DNA of 64,000 nt, taken from contig MZZL01000034.1 of the NCBI GenBank assembly GCA_002749535.1, positions 73,913 to 137,912 on the forward strand, given 5' to 3'. Source of the DNA: Apophysomyces variabilis. Lineage: Eukaryota > Mucoromycota > Mucoromycetes > Mucorales > Mucoraceae. Of this stretch, positions 12,944 through 24,903 are shown piece by piece. Within the stretch, counting starts at the first letter, position 1; each line of letters starts with the position of its first letter. The notes beneath the pieces are model-generated. The model was given only the letters and a program-made list of their open reading frames with translations, did not search any database and was not told where the DNA came from. Position numbers and translations under genes: made by a program.

Positions 12944-13336
12944 AAAGCAAGTCCATGACTGCATCTCTCTTTGTTACTACATCATTTTTCTTTCAATTGC
13001 ACAAGAATTCTCAAGCATTAAACCTTTCGATAACTTTTAATAGAGACAACTATTAATTGATGAAATGAATAAAAGAAAGGCTGATCAAATGGGTTCGAGA
13101 TTTGCACTGCTTAGTAGTGTATAGCTATACACCAGCGGATAGTTGAATTATTAGATAATGATCACAACGCAATGCTTCGAATACTTAGAGAGGCATATAC
13201 AAACTCGAGATATGGGATTTGCGATGAGGTAAAGGAAAAAAAAATTCGCGTTGGGTAACTGTGTTTTTTCTCTACCTCTACGAAAAATATAAAGAATTTA
13301 CAAGGAAGCTAGACGAAGAAAATAGACATTTGCCGT
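12944..13336. other. Convergent 3' intergenic region
   Basis: This 393-bp interval separates the ends of the Ubp6 and Gid2 genes. It is A/T-rich and should contain both polyadenylation regions; no gene is visible. Confidence 0.5.
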
Positions 13337-14934
13337 TCAAAAGTATATCTGCACAGCTTGGTCAACCGAAGATTCGGATGGACAATAGGGACATTTAAAC
13401 CGCATTGAGTTCCTATACAGTAGATTAATAAGAAAACAATTCTGCAGAGAAGTGCCCATAATCAAATTGGAAAGTCAAACCTGCCTTCCATACCTGCTGC
13501 TTCGGCTCAAGCGCATTAGACTCTCTTTGCAGATAGCATGACTACAGGGCATCATCATAGGTGGATTCTCTTCCGTGGCTTGTTCTTTGCTGACAGGACA
13601 AGCAAAGACAGAATGAAACCGAAGCTCTGGATCCAATGGTATTTCCACGGGCAACTCATCTTGCTGGCTCCATTCAGTCTTTTTGTTGCTCATGATCTTA
13701 TGTAGTTTGAGTATCACAGGAAGTGCTGTTGTCCCCACCAAAACGCTAGACATGATCATCTCGTCAGCATAACCCATTTGCCTACGACGCCCTTTATCCT
13801 CGTCACTGTCTTTTTCTTTCTTTTACCTAGTGTATAACGGACTTTGTGCGCTCATGGCATGTAAAGAACAAAAATCACGTTGGAACTCTAAGCGGATATC
13901 GGCCCATAGGGTCGGTGATCGTAAATCAGCATAAGGAGATCGTTCCATTTTGGACATGATAGTTGAGGTCATGAGCCTTTTGATTTCTATAGGATTTTCG
14001 AAAAAAAGAATCGGTTGGAAACGTTTCCTGTTTGTTTTTTTTCAAAGAAATCACCTGAGAAATGTTTGTCTGCAAATTGACCAAAGTATTGACGACTATA
14101 GGCGACAGCATCCATGTATCGGTTCTCTTCGGCCAATTGAATGAACCGAAGTCGATGCAAATTGAACTCCAAACTGCTTCCAAGTTTAATCAGTTCGTCA
14201 TGATGTGCCTGTGCCCATCTATTTTGTTTCCATGGGTTAATATCCCTTTCTTTCTAGTGAAAGTAAAGTCACCGTACTGAATTGCATGATGGAGCAAGTG
14301 GTCATCCAGTTCTTGTATAATGGAGTACATCTTCTCAAATTGTTGCTTTAATCGATCTGTGATTTCTCGAAGCTCTTGTTGTTCTTCTGGATCGGCTTCC
14401 TTAACGAATAGGTCGCATAATCCAAATTGTCCCTCCCGGATAAAGTGCATCGCAATAGCCCGTCGCAACAGCGGACCTTTATCTGCAAATGCTTCAGAAT
14501 GGTAAATCACTGACAAATCTTGTTTGAATCGCTGCATTATTTGTTAGAAAGATTGGCTTTTTCTGTTGCCTTTTCCCTTTTTTTTGATCCCCTTGCTGAC
14601 AAGGTATCTCTAATTTACCCGTTCTATTTCTTTGCCAAACTTAGATAGAGCGCCTTGATACTCTTTTTGTGTTTTGGTCAACTGAAATTTCTTTGTTTTT
14701 TCCTGCAATAACTTCATATGCGCCAAAGCTGCAGCAGGGTCTATGACGAGGCAAACGTGCAAACGGTTGATTATTGGAAAATGCCGTAAAGAACGTAGTA
14801 TCATTACCTTTCTCTACGTTGTCTTTTGTTGTCTGTAGCATCGCTTTCAATTCTTCTAATTTGCTGGCAATGACATTGTGCGTTGCGGCTTGGCGATTGC
14901 CTAACTCGTTGCAGGAAGCAATAAGTCCATCCAT
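13337..14934 (-). CDS. RMD5: GID/CTLH E3 ubiquitin ligase subunit Gid2/Rmd5 (RMND5)
   Basis: Seven exons: 14934-14808, 14740-14619, 14531-14278, 14218-14055, 13986-13827, 13781-13494, 13412-13337; 396 residues. The order is an N-terminal helical part, a LisH-like segment (about 95-130, [20 protein letters not shown]), a CTLH domain (about 150-210, [17 protein letters not shown]) and a C-terminal degenerate RING. The RING reads FACPVSKEQ, then [14 protein letters not shown], then RFKCPYCP, the Gid2-type zinc site. In yeast Gid2 and Gid9 form the catalytic pair that ubiquitinates gluconeogenic enzymes. The intron before the RING exon is only 45 nt (13782-13826); it restores the frame and gives [13 protein letters not shown]. 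Length is normal for the family. Confidence 0.95.
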
Positions 14935-15480
14935 GGCGTGAGTGTGTATAGAAAAAAAGGTGAATGACTAGCACTTGGCTTGCTAACGCTCCACCCAAAG
15001 CTCGTTCAAGCAGAGTGTTTAAACACCGATATGACGTCTCGGTCGTAGTTTTATCCGCGTTTTGGACGGAGGGACACACCAGCCTTGCAAGAACTTTGTC
15101 TCCAAAGCTTTTTTGGTCCTAATGACGTTTTCCCGCTGATTCAAGACATCCCGTATCCAACTCAGAAGAAAAGCACCCGTAGCGGTAAATTGGGACGAAT
15201 AAGTTCCTGTTCGGTCATTGGTTGACCCTTCCCAACGGATAAGTAAGCATTCCAATGCTCGATTTGTTCCTTGTTCTCTTCTTATAACATAAGATCGCGA
15301 TCTGTAAGTTACATTTTCTGACGGATGCTTGGGTTTAAAACATTCATTTTACTCTTTCTCTCTCTCTCTAGTCATCTATGTAAAATTTCTTTCCATAAGC
15401 CGTGCTGTCTCGTCCATATCCTTGTATCTCTACATGCTCTTTCACATCTAGACAAGTGCTCTTTTTCGTGCATTCCTAAA
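14935..15480. other. Intergenic; upstream flank of Gid2
   Basis: It holds the presumed promoter of the minus-strand Gid2 gene and a short CT repeat near 15357-15371. The minus-strand frame at 15019-15255 has coding-like composition but no start, domain or splice context I can defend. Confidence 0.4.
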
Positions 15481-16716
15481 CTTGGCCCGCCCACTTCAAG
15501 CCCTACTCCTGGGAACAACGATGTTCAATGCCCTGGTCACGTCGAACTTTAGACTGGAGACTGGATTAAGAAAGTCCTGCAAACTTGGCCCGACGACATC
15601 CACGTTGATCATTAACACCGAAGAGAAATCCAAGGACATCAAACTCTTCGTGAAGCAAACTTCTAGGATACAGCATGTCAGTCTATCACGGATTATCATC
15701 ACCTGTATCAACTACGACAAATTCGTTCAAAATTTCATCACGTCTCTACTTATTTTCGTTGCTGTGCGGCAAGTCGTGCTACGGATGACCCGGCTAAAAA
15801 CCCCTACGCGGTGTTCACCTTGGTGGATTGCCCAACGGGTGATAGCAATGCCGAATATCGTGTCGCTTTGACTTTGTTTTCAACAATTGCTCTAGCTGTC
15901 TTTGCCAACCCTGGACGACGTTTCCAGGCGAGGCAAACTGTGGATGCTTTGCATTCCCGGTTACAAAACAACCAAAGCGACATCAAACTCATATTTGCGG
16001 CTATTTTTGGATGTTTTTGAAGATGATATGATTGATATCCTTGGCAATACTGGGTTGAATTGATTGTTTCGTATATAGGCGCATTTACGAAGATTGGGTT
16101 TCATCTGCTATTCCTAGATAGGTCAGTTGGTGCAAGGTCTGTCGCAGCTACCGCAAGGGCTTGTGTGAACAGCTAGTACGGTCTTCCGGGTGGCCCCCAT
16201 CCTTGACAACACCAAGAAGCCATTGCCAATGCTGTGCTTGTTGCTCCTATCCAGGTTACAGATAGCTATGTTCAGCGTGTAGCTGCTGCTCGTAGGGCTG
16301 GACACTCTTTGCAGCCACCTGCTAGTTGGCGCGAGTTTGTTGTTGAGTCGGCCACTATTTGGTCAACTGTTTCTGTTCGGCCTCGCCGATCGGCTCGTCT
16401 TCAGCAGGCTTATGGCCGTAATGCTTGTCATTCTGCTACTCCTCCTCCTACCCTCGTAGCAAATCCATCCAGCTGGTCTGTTCCTTCTTATCACGACCCT
16501 ACCCCTTCATTCTATGAGGATACCGAGGAGGAAGTCGCAGATTGCGGTCGTTCCTCAGCAACATCAGTTCGTGCACCGCTGGTAAGTCTATCAATCGTTT
16601 CATCTTCTAGTCAATCGTTTCAATTGATTTTACCCTCTGGACTACTTTCATGTCCGATATCGTTGACTTCCCATAAGGACCACTTCTCACTCCGTCTATG
16701 TATAAAGCGCAGATAG
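15481..16716 (+). pseudogene. Unrecognised coding-like fragments
   Basis: Two stretches on the plus strand have coding-like composition. One is 15775-16017, where the frame through about 15811 reads FTLVDCPTGDSNAEYRVAL, ending in a stop. The other is 16234-16716, rich in Ser, Pro, Arg and Ala with RPRRSARLQQAYG. They are in different frames, lack clear starts and are separated by stops. They may be the remains of one retroelement or an old gene. I do not recognise a domain and assign no function. Confidence 0.25.
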
Positions 16717-16849
16717 TAGACTTGGAATGTATTTCCTTAACAATAAATTTCCACTCCTGTTTCTTTTTACATAGGTGCTTTCAAACATCAATAACTGGTT
16801 GTTCTGGTATCAGTTTCTATTGGCCAATATTTAGATTCCATCTCAAATA

Positions 16850-17700
16850 ACTGTTTGTCTTTTTAACTGTGAGACCCTCCGATATGTGTCAACATGCGGG
16901 ATATCCGGATACAACAATCTATCCCATATGTATGACCCTGTATCAGCAGCAATTCATTGTTCCCAAACCAATTATCATTTTCCAAGAGTCGCAAGTTTTT
17001 CTAGAGATTAATACTCACAGCCTTATCATGACGTTCTTACCGGGATCGTCAAAGAGACCACTGAGTATAGGGTCCACGAATCCCGTCGATAACTCTTGCT
17101 CTTTTTTACTCTGATAGCTGGCGATAGGGTAGCTTGACCAATCAACGTTGCGGTAAAAAGGACATAAATATGCAGGAAGTACTTTTTTACTTCCGTCAAT
17201 TTGATCCTCCAATGCACACAAAATTTCATTCGAGCAGCATAAACCTTACAGTGACGATTAGTAGACGGAAAGATATGGTTGATAGCTTTTTGCTTGCCTC
17301 TCCGCGAAAGTTGATCTTATCCATAAATAAGGGCTGGTTTTGATCGTAAGCCACTGCAACACCTACCGAATATCCAGAAAGTAGAAGAGAATGAATATCA
17401 CTGTTTGTGAAGTGACAACATTTCTTTTTCACTCACGCAGTGAAATCCAGAGAATCCACTCACGCAACGAAGGTGGTTCGGAACAGAAGTCTTATAGGCT
17501 AGAACATAAACATGGAGCCTAAGTTATCCTGCACATAGTATCAGTGCAAGTGCTTAACAGGATGATTGTAAGGAAGAGACCCAAGGAATCAAAAAGTTGT
17601 TGTCATTTCCTTTTAAATGGTTCGGATTATTGAAACCCAAAAATGCCAGTTAAATATCAGCAGAAAACTTGTTATATGCATTTCTCATAGTATCCGTTTC
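16850..17700 (-). repeat. Diverged dispersed repeat, copy 1 (transposon-linked)
   Basis: This stretch resembles 25690-26310 base by base in several blocks. Examples are ggacataaatatgc at about 17160, acacaaaatttcattc at about 17216, and a cacgcaacgaaggtggttcgg block near 17462. On the minus strand it reads as scraps of a protein (TGFVDPILSGLFDDPGKN) of a kind I recall as repeated in Mucorales genomes. Stops and frame changes show it is dead. A transposase scrap lies just downstream at 17917-18117. Confidence 0.45.
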
Positions 17701-17916
17701 ATTTTCTCTGACAGTTTCAACCATCTCGTCAATACTCTCCTCTCTAACTCTGATAGATCTGGTAGCACCCACAGTGAGTCGATACTCTGTAAATATACGA
17801 GACTTTGTGCTCGATTTCTCTAGTGACTTTTCAGCTCAACGCTTTCTCCATGTTGTTGTCCGAAACGCTCTTATATATTTCGCGGAGATTATATCGCTCC
17901 CGTTGTTCCACTGTAA

Positions 17917-18120
17917 TTGTTGGCGGTCATAAGCAGCAGCCAGAGCTTCATTATTAAAGACCATGTAGTTTCAGTCTTCTTAGTCGATATCTGGTTGCGT
18001 TTTCTTACTTACTCTCCTGAGATTAACGCAATAGAACGATTCTGGGCAGTGGCAAAGAGTAAGTTTAAGCGCCACAGGTTTAGGATGTTTTTGAGGACGT
18101 TTTTGAGGACGTTGAGCTGA
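17917..18120 (+). pseudogene. Transposase remnant, Tc1/mariner-IS630 type DDE C-terminus
   Basis: The open frame contains YSPEINAIERFWAVAKSKFK, the C-terminal signature of Tc1/mariner and IS630-like DDE transposases, in which the Glu of the INAIE-FW motif is the third catalytic acid. The preceding catalytic blocks are not readable in the same frame, and the end repeats a GAGGACGTTTTTGAGGACG duplication. It is a dead fragment, about 8.7 kb from a second fragment of the same superfamily. Confidence 0.6.
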
Positions 18121-18131
18121 TTTTTGTTTTC

Positions 18132-18135
<4 letters not shown>

Positions 18136-18166
<31 letters not shown>
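18136..18166. repeat. (TA)n microsatellite
   Basis: About 15 TA dinucleotides in a row, directly after the transposase remnant. Confidence 0.9.
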
Positions 18167-18167
<1 letters not shown>

Positions 18168-18204
18168 TCGCAATATATCAAATATGGATAAGGCTCGCAA
18201 CGGT

Positions 18205-18345
18205 CGGTATGGGCCGGTCCAAGGTAGGTGGACCGAGACCGTCGGTTATTATTACTCGGTCAGTATTCGGGACAGTCTATAATCGGGACGGTCCAAGCTC
18301 AGACACCGAGACCGCTGGAAGGAACGTTGGGAGGACCCGTCGGTC
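18205..18345. repeat. GC-rich imperfect direct repeat
   Basis: Two units share GGTCCAAG, a 6-nt spacer, then (GG)ACCGAGACCG. The first is at about 18214-18245 and the second at about 18288-18318, roughly 74 bp apart. CGGGAC also occurs twice (18268, 18285). The block is much richer in GC than its surroundings. It may be the end of a non-autonomous transposon; no gene is seen. Confidence 0.5.
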
Positions 18346-18655
18346 TATGCTATGCCTTTCACATGACATCACACACAATATTACTTACAGACATTCAAAG
18401 TAAACATTTCTCTTTACTTCAATAAGCGCGGTTATACAAGCATACAAAAGCTTCGTTGCTTGCAAGATTTTCAGTTTCAGTGTGATTTACATTACAGATT
18501 AAGAGAAGCAGTTCATGTAATAAGAAAGGTAAAACGCAATGCATCGTTTATTAACTTCTAATTCAACACTCGATCTATTTCAGAGAATACTGTATATCAA
18601 TTCTTTAGTTCTTGTCGTAGCCGGTATTTTGCGAGGATACAAGCACGAATGGTTT

Positions 18656-19588
18656 CTACAGGAAGTGAAGCCGATTTGGGCTTATAATAGCCTTGGGGAG
18701 TGATCGAATTAACGATTCGAAGGATTTAATGATCCGGTATTCCTCTTTGCTGACCTGCTTGCGAAGCAACAGGAGTTGAATGACTGCATCGTCACGGTCC
18801 ACCTTATGGGTGCGGAGATCCTAGATAAAGAGCTTTTTTTTTCTGTAAGCATTTTGCGAGATGCCATTCTTTTGCACGTACATTTACGACATCTAATAGT
18901 CGGCATATCACACCATTTTTCACTCTGAGCTGGCCAATGCTAAATCGGGTATTAAGATCGTTTACTATCTTGATTAATTTGTCATTCGGGATAAACTTCT
19001 TGAGGTCGTTGTGGAAGACTGGGTATCGCCAAGAAGATGGGTGATAACGATAACACATGGTATACATGGGATTCCTTGTGTAAGCTTTTGGGAATATTGG
19101 CCATTTTTGCGCCAGCAGTTGGAATTGATAGAATCCTTCGGAAACATCAAAGCCTTCAATGCTGTACCGGTCGTGTCAGTTGGACGGCAAAGATTCATTC
19201 CAAACTCAGATGACACAGGTGACGATGTTGCTGCCTCACTTTCTAGCGCGTCTGCTTCGAAATGTTCCTTGGCGGGAACATTTTCACATGTTGCTACTTG
19301 CATGCTTGATGATTTTGTTACCGTTTTGTCGCGCTTAATCAGGTGGACATCGACGTGTTCGGCCACTCGATCCAGCTTTTCAAAGTAAGACGAGCAATCA
19401 GGGCAACCGTAATACACAATGTCCACATTCGAGGGATTGCGAGTGGAAATTCTTGGTCGCCCACCACGAGAAGCACTGACTTCAAAGCCGTGCTCTTGCA
19501 AGTGACGTCTTAGATTGTCTTTTCTACTAAAGCTATTTCGGCATTCGAAGCATCACAAGACAATGCGTGGTCGTTTTGCCCTAGACAT
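18656..19588 (-). pseudogene. C2H2 zinc-finger protein gene with one early stop codon
   Basis: Predicted exons 19588-19206, 19161-18882, 18820-18656 give 276 codons with matching phase. Codon 12 is TGA (19555-19553), immediately before the first finger. The first finger is CFECRNSFSRKDNLRRHLQEH without the first Cys offset, with classic C-x2-C-x12-H-x3-H spacing. A second finger, CPDCSSYFEKLDRVAEH plus a further His, lies near residues 50-72. The C-terminal half is helical (NDLKKFIPNDKLIKIVNDL, then DDAVIQLLLLRKQVSKEEY). The rest of the frame is clean, so the stop is either a recent mutation, a sequencing error, or is bypassed by a start or exon I cannot see. If intact it would be a nuclear DNA-binding protein of unknown target. 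Confidence 0.6.
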
Positions 19589-20258
19589 AATCGTCTTCGT
19601 TGCCAAGATAACAAAATTCATAAAACAGCAACAAATAAAAAGTTTCGTCCAATCAATGGATATCTAATCAATAACTATAGTTTGGTAAGGTGAATGAGAG
19701 ATGTTTTGCATGAATCAATGGTTTAATGCAGTAAATATACAGAATGACATTTTTCAATTGACATGACGCGCAAATGCATCTTATGCACCAGCGCGAAATA
19801 GTTTCAAAAATCTGAACATACATTCACTGTACTTGATGCGCCTGAAATTTTTCACCAATGGCCGACGAGAGAACGCCGGGAACACTATTTAGGCTTGTGG
19901 AAGGTGACCATTTTCCCCTCAAACCCTGTTTTTGGGTATATTTCCTGTCAGTCATATTGTATGCACCAGCTGACCATTGAAAATAACCTTTAAAGCAAGA
20001 ATAAATAATGTAACTCCGCCTTTTACTAAGCTGATTTGTTCTTGGTTTGTTCGGGCGTTTACCCCTCATAGATGGAAACAACCACAACTGCGCAAAAGTG
20101 CATCTTTACTTTAGCACGTATTTTAAGCTCCGCAGTAATAGACTGGGAAACTAAAAAAATTTGGGGGGTTTTACTGCTGTGGCCAAAAGAAAGACTTAAA
20201 AAGAGCAGGAGTTCCTCTGTAATCCCCCCTTTTTCTGTTTCACATTGTACCCACACTT
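19589..20258. other. Divergent intergenic region
   Basis: Between the C2H2 gene (-) and the SDR gene (+); only short frames are present. It should hold both promoters. Confidence 0.5.
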
Positions 20259-21616
20259 ATGTTTTCCTTTGAATCGAAAGTAGCTATTGTTACAGGGGGC
20301 AGTCGCGGCATTGGCAAGGCTGTTTCGGAAGCGCTAATCGAACGAGGCAGCAAGGTTGTCATTGGTGATATACTGGATAAAGAAGGCCAATTGGTGGTGG
20401 AGGAAATCAATAGAAAGTATGAAAGCAAACTGTATAAAGGACAGAATATAATTTCTCAATCTTTCATCTAGAGCACAAGCCAAGGTCGCTATATATCAAC
20501 ATATGGATGCAACCAAATACAAGGATATCAAACATATATTTCAGGTTGCCAAGTCAGAATTTGGTGGTGTGGACGTATGTAGCAACAAAAAATATGCCTC
20601 GATCTTTCTTTGTTTTATTTTTCTGCTGCTAAAGCAAATCTCTAGATCGCAATTTTCAATGCCGGTGCTGGCATTAACGCGAACGCATTAGTTACGCCTT
20701 TGGATGGTATTGGAAAAACTAGGAGAATTAGCGTAGCATAGCATTGGCTCATGCATAGCCTTCCAGATGATGAAGAAATGGAGATTTTTCAGATCAATGT
20801 TGGCAGCGTTATCAAAGGCAACAAAGTCGCTTTGATGCATATGCTCAACCGCGGAGGTGTCATTGTCAACACGGCTTCTATTTCCGGTCTATATCCGGTT
20901 AAGTAAGTTAGAATGGGTGATTTGGGCCTGCTGAATAACGGAAAACTGTCTCTAGCTTTATTAATGCTTATGCTTCCACAAAACATGCTGTGGTTGGCTG
21001 GACGCGTTCACTAGGTCATCTGAAAGAAGTGTGTAATGTGAGAGTTTCTGCAGGTAACATAGCGTTGTCTCGGTGAAAGAAAAATATCAGTACTGATGTG
21101 CATATGAATAGTATGTCCTCATTGGGTGGGTAAGTCATAACAAAGATGCAGAGGTGTCCGGCAGAACTTTGTCTCATGCAATGGAAATGGAACAAAAAAA
21201 ATAGACACGGATTTGATTAGTACCAAAGGGATGGATGCAACAAGCGTTGCCTATAAGTTTATTAAGGTGACACCAAAGGTGGACATGAGTATGGTCGTAG
21301 AGGCGTTTATCAAATGCATTACAGATGAAGACATGGCCGGTAATATCGGTATCTCTGCATTGAACAGTACATAACGTCAACGTTCTGATTAGGTGAAGTT
21401 GTTATGGCTTTACCTGACGGGCTACACTATCCTAAAGTTCCTCCCATACCAGGTAAACATTGTGGCAGTACAACATGTCTGCGTTCTTACAAGCGTATTG
21501 TTATAGCGAGCTGTATAAACGAAGATATTTTGCAGCTAGTAACGACTCGTCATGCTGAAACAATAGCCGACGCCAGAGAAAAACTCAAGGAAAATTTAAG
21601 AGTCAACAAATTGTAA
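20259..21616 (+). CDS. Short-chain dehydrogenase/reductase (15-hydroxyprostaglandin dehydrogenase-like)
   Basis: Exons 20259-20416, 20472-20574, 20646-20706, 20767-20902, 20956-21053, 21112-21129, 21205-21339, 21393-21452 and 21507-21616 give 292 residues. The last intron (21453-21506) is 54 nt and in frame, so a retained form of 310 residues is possible. One exon is only 18 nt. Residues 12-19 (TGGSRGIG) are the dinucleotide-binding loop. FNAGAG is the NAG motif. The active site is Ser145 in NTASIS, Tyr158 and Lys162 in YASTK. Asp37 after the second strand (VVIGDI) favours NAD over NADP. It oxidises an alcohol or reduces a ketone on an unknown, perhaps lipid, substrate in the cytosol. It is the only intact-looking gene in the repeat-rich zone. 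Confidence 0.9.
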
Positions 21617-22052
21617 ATAAAAATACCTGAGTAGTTATGCGCTTGAAAAGAAATCTATCTATCCGAATAAGCTAGTTTGTTTTACGTATGAATCGCCTTC
21701 TGCATTGGATAGGTAGTCTGTGTAATATTTACTCAGCAATATTTGGTATTTCCTTAAATCTTGTAATTTGCTTTTGATTTCTTTGAGACCAGTGAAAATG
21801 CATCATTAAATGTCGTTGACATATTTCTTAAGCATCCATGATTATCCAGACCAGGATGCATGTGATACAAAGCAGTTGTATCTACCTGTAATTTTACTAT
21901 ATTTGGTATCATTTCAGGTTAGCCGGACCTTTCGTAGAACATCGCTTTCAATTTTTTTTTCTCTGACACAACAGTGCTTGAAATTATTTATCCATGCTGT
22001 ACTCCTTTATCTGCTCTACTTCACTGATTATGTCGCAAAATAAAGTATATAT
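21617..22052. other. Intergenic, no gene seen
   Basis: 3' flank of the SDR gene and 5' flank of the decayed MULE. Terminal inverted repeats of the MULE could lie here, but I could not identify them by eye. Confidence 0.4.
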
Positions 22053-24604
22053 ATGGCTGCTGAATATCAAATAAGATGCTGCAATTGTGGTACGATAAGA
22101 CCATAACTATGTTTCACGGCCGCCGCCGCAATTACAAGATTTGTTCTGCTTGTCGCGGACGGCAGAGTGACGTTGGAAAAGCACCTCCTCTTGAGAGCCT
22201 CATAACAATGACTGAATTGGAAGAAGCAATTGCACGACAGGAAATACCAGAAACTGGTACTGTTCTGTCAGGATACACCTTTCACGGATACATACAACTT
22301 GAAGCAGATCATATCAGTCTCAGTGACAATCAACTGTTAGTTCGAATTCGTAATACTATTGAAAGTTGTGATCATTTCAAGTATTACGAACGATTCTTGA
22401 CAGATCCAGAAAAGAAACGTTAAACGTTATTCCTGCTAGTTTGTTCCCAGGATGAAGAGGTGTAGAGGCAGCTTGATGAAATTAGCCGGCAACGACTTCA
22501 TAGACAAATGGAGACCTTCAGCTGTGGAGGCCAAGTCTCTGGATACGTTGATTGAGTGAACAATGTTATCAGCGTGAACATTGAGCATTCTATTGGTCAT
22601 CCACGTTCAGGTAGGGCTAACCATAGTGTTGCTGAATCAGTTTGTAAATTGGTTATTAATGGTGCGATTAATATGTATTCACGCGAATTATATCATCAAG
22701 CTCTCCAGAAATACCTAAATGAAACAGAAAATTTGACGCTTTGCCAAGCGTATTATTTATGGCATGATGGAATTGTGAGTTCCTACAGCCTACATTGTGA
22801 TGATATGGCATTATCATGGCTCTTAATTGGCAGAGCTTCTTTCAAAGGAGTTTGCATAGTTAGTAAAAATGATAGATTCTTACCATTCACAGTTAATTTG
22901 ACATTAGTTAACCTAGATTTTCAATCGGAATGAATGAGGAGTTTCTGCATTGGGATTTGAAACTTCTCTGTTCCACGTTTCTTCTGTGTCACCATTCGTT
23001 GAATAATTCCATGTGGATTCTACTTATAAGACAAATCGTATAGGTTGCGAACTGTCCGGATTATAGCGAACACAAATAGGTCTGGCTTTCTGATAGCCTA
23101 TATGATCTTACATCTTTGATCCGCGGTATACCGGAGAAAAAAACGCATAAAGTGATGTGTTGCATGCCTTTTTTACAACCCTTTGACAGGAAGGATTGCA
23201 ACCAAAGTTTATGTTCATCAATAAAGACATTGGACAAATTTTTTGCCATTGATAGCACTTTGGAATTTAACACTCTTCGTCTTTGCTTGTGGCACATGCA
23301 ACGGTCGATAAAGATCAAACTAGTGCAACAAAAACTGCTTTATTCTATATATAATAGTGAAAATGCAGTTCAAGAGTTCCCATTTATCGACCCTGCTTTT
23401 CAGCCAGACTTTATTGATAGATCCGACATCATCTGTCTACAAGGACATGAAGAACAAACAAACCTCCCAGATGCTTGGGTATATTTATATAGCAGGTGGT
23501 AAATTGGAGTATGGTGGACACGCTGGGCAAGAAGCGCCGTTGGGAATATTACTCCGAGCGCAAAAACAATAATAATGATAGAAGCGCACTGGAAATGCTT
23601 GAAGAGGAATCAGCTATACAGGTTCAGTCGTCCCAAGAACTTATTTCCTTGTATGGATAATCATTTATCGTCAGCTTTCAAAACCTATTGACAAGTTTCG
23701 ACAAGTCATAATAGAGAGTAGAAAACTGGCGCCATGAGAGATAAGTATTGTAGCAGAATGAAAAAAAAAAGCTCTGCAAGCTGCATTGAACTAGGACTAG
23801 CTCAGTACTACCAAACTTCAGTTACCAATTGGACGTGTGATGTCAAGCATTCGTCTCAAACAGGTTTCTCCTTTGTAAAAATCTAGTATGCTAAACGCAA
23901 ATTGGCAGAATATCTGCACTGCAGTACTATATACGACGTCAAGGCCAGTCTCCGTTTTTCACTCTTCTACCGGTACTGCCAATAATACGTGAATAATAGT
24001 ATTAATCGTAACCTTTTACGCTACTTCTCTAAATAACAGCCCGCATCCTACCTGTTCCGGCTCACTCGACTTCAATCAATATAGCACGCTGGAGCAAACT
24101 ACATCATCAACTCTTTCTCGCCCAAACACAACTTCACCTCGTTCTTCTTCTGCAACTGCCCTAGAGTCAGCTGAAAACCCAGCTGAACTTATTATCATTC
24201 AATACAATGAGCCTACTGGTTCGTCAGTAGGTGAAACTACTAATTAAAATATCAGTAGTATGTAAGCATCTGAACTAGACTATTATAAAGAAATCTGACT
24301 GAAAGTGGTTGTAAGAGCACACCCAACTTCACAAGAAGAGGATCTGGCTCTGGCACAAATAAGATTAGAGACGAACCTTGCAAGGATACGGGAAACTTTA
24401 CTCCAAGCTATGCAAGAGTTTGATGAAGTGTCTCAGTAGTATTCTCAGGTTATGAATGCTGGCCAAAGACGGATGTGGGAGGAAAGAGTTGCAGAGAATT
24501 CCGTAGATACCTATCTAGAGGAAGTCCAGCGAAATAGAAGAAGACGTCATTTAACTAGGACATGGTCTATTGGTATACGTCGCTGTCGTAGTGTGACTTC
24601 CTAG
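22053..24604 (+). mobile_element. Decayed MULE-type DNA transposon (transposase pseudogene)
   Basis: A broken plus-strand transposase starts at ATG 22053. It begins with a two-Cys zinc-ribbon-like start (IRCCNCGT then YKICSACRGRQ), interrupted by TAA and a frame change near 22104. Further in-frame stops fall near 22421, 22465 and 22555. MULE landmarks follow: a helical N-terminal region (ESVCKLVINGAINMYSRELY), then LRLCLWHMQRSIKIKL near 23276-23325, FIDPAFQPDF near 23386, and a C-terminal SAKTIIMIEAHWKCLKRN near 23553-23610. A trailing helical block near 24300-24600 reads ARIRETLLQAMQEFDEVSQ before another stop. Mutator-like elements carry a DDE transposase of this layout. At least five lesions make it inactive. 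Confidence 0.65.
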
Positions 24605-24903
24605 TACTTGTGTTTCATGAACAGGATGATCGGAATTAACGTGTTTCCATTTACAGTGAACTTCTCTAGTTTGGAACACCGACTGCATCTCTTCTCTAAA
24701 TCAGAGATCTATCACCGAGGATGAAGACAAGGTGACACTGCTCTACCGCAGTTATTACACTTAAGCTAAATCATACACCTATCGCCGAGAAGAACGTTCA
24801 CTAATTACAAATCCCGCATAAGATCAAATAATTATAAATAGGCAGACAAGTTGAATGAAATAAAGATATCCAACAGTCTCAAAGGATTCTATCCGTACCT
24901 TTT
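24605..24903. other. Spacer between MULE and RRM remnants
   Basis: No gene seen; it may include the right end of the MULE. Confidence 0.35.

Noticed and set aside
13792..13826. A 35-nt intron in the Gid2 gene ending at ataaag
   Set aside because: It breaks the frame; the 45-nt intron to 13782 keeps it and gives a family-like sequence.
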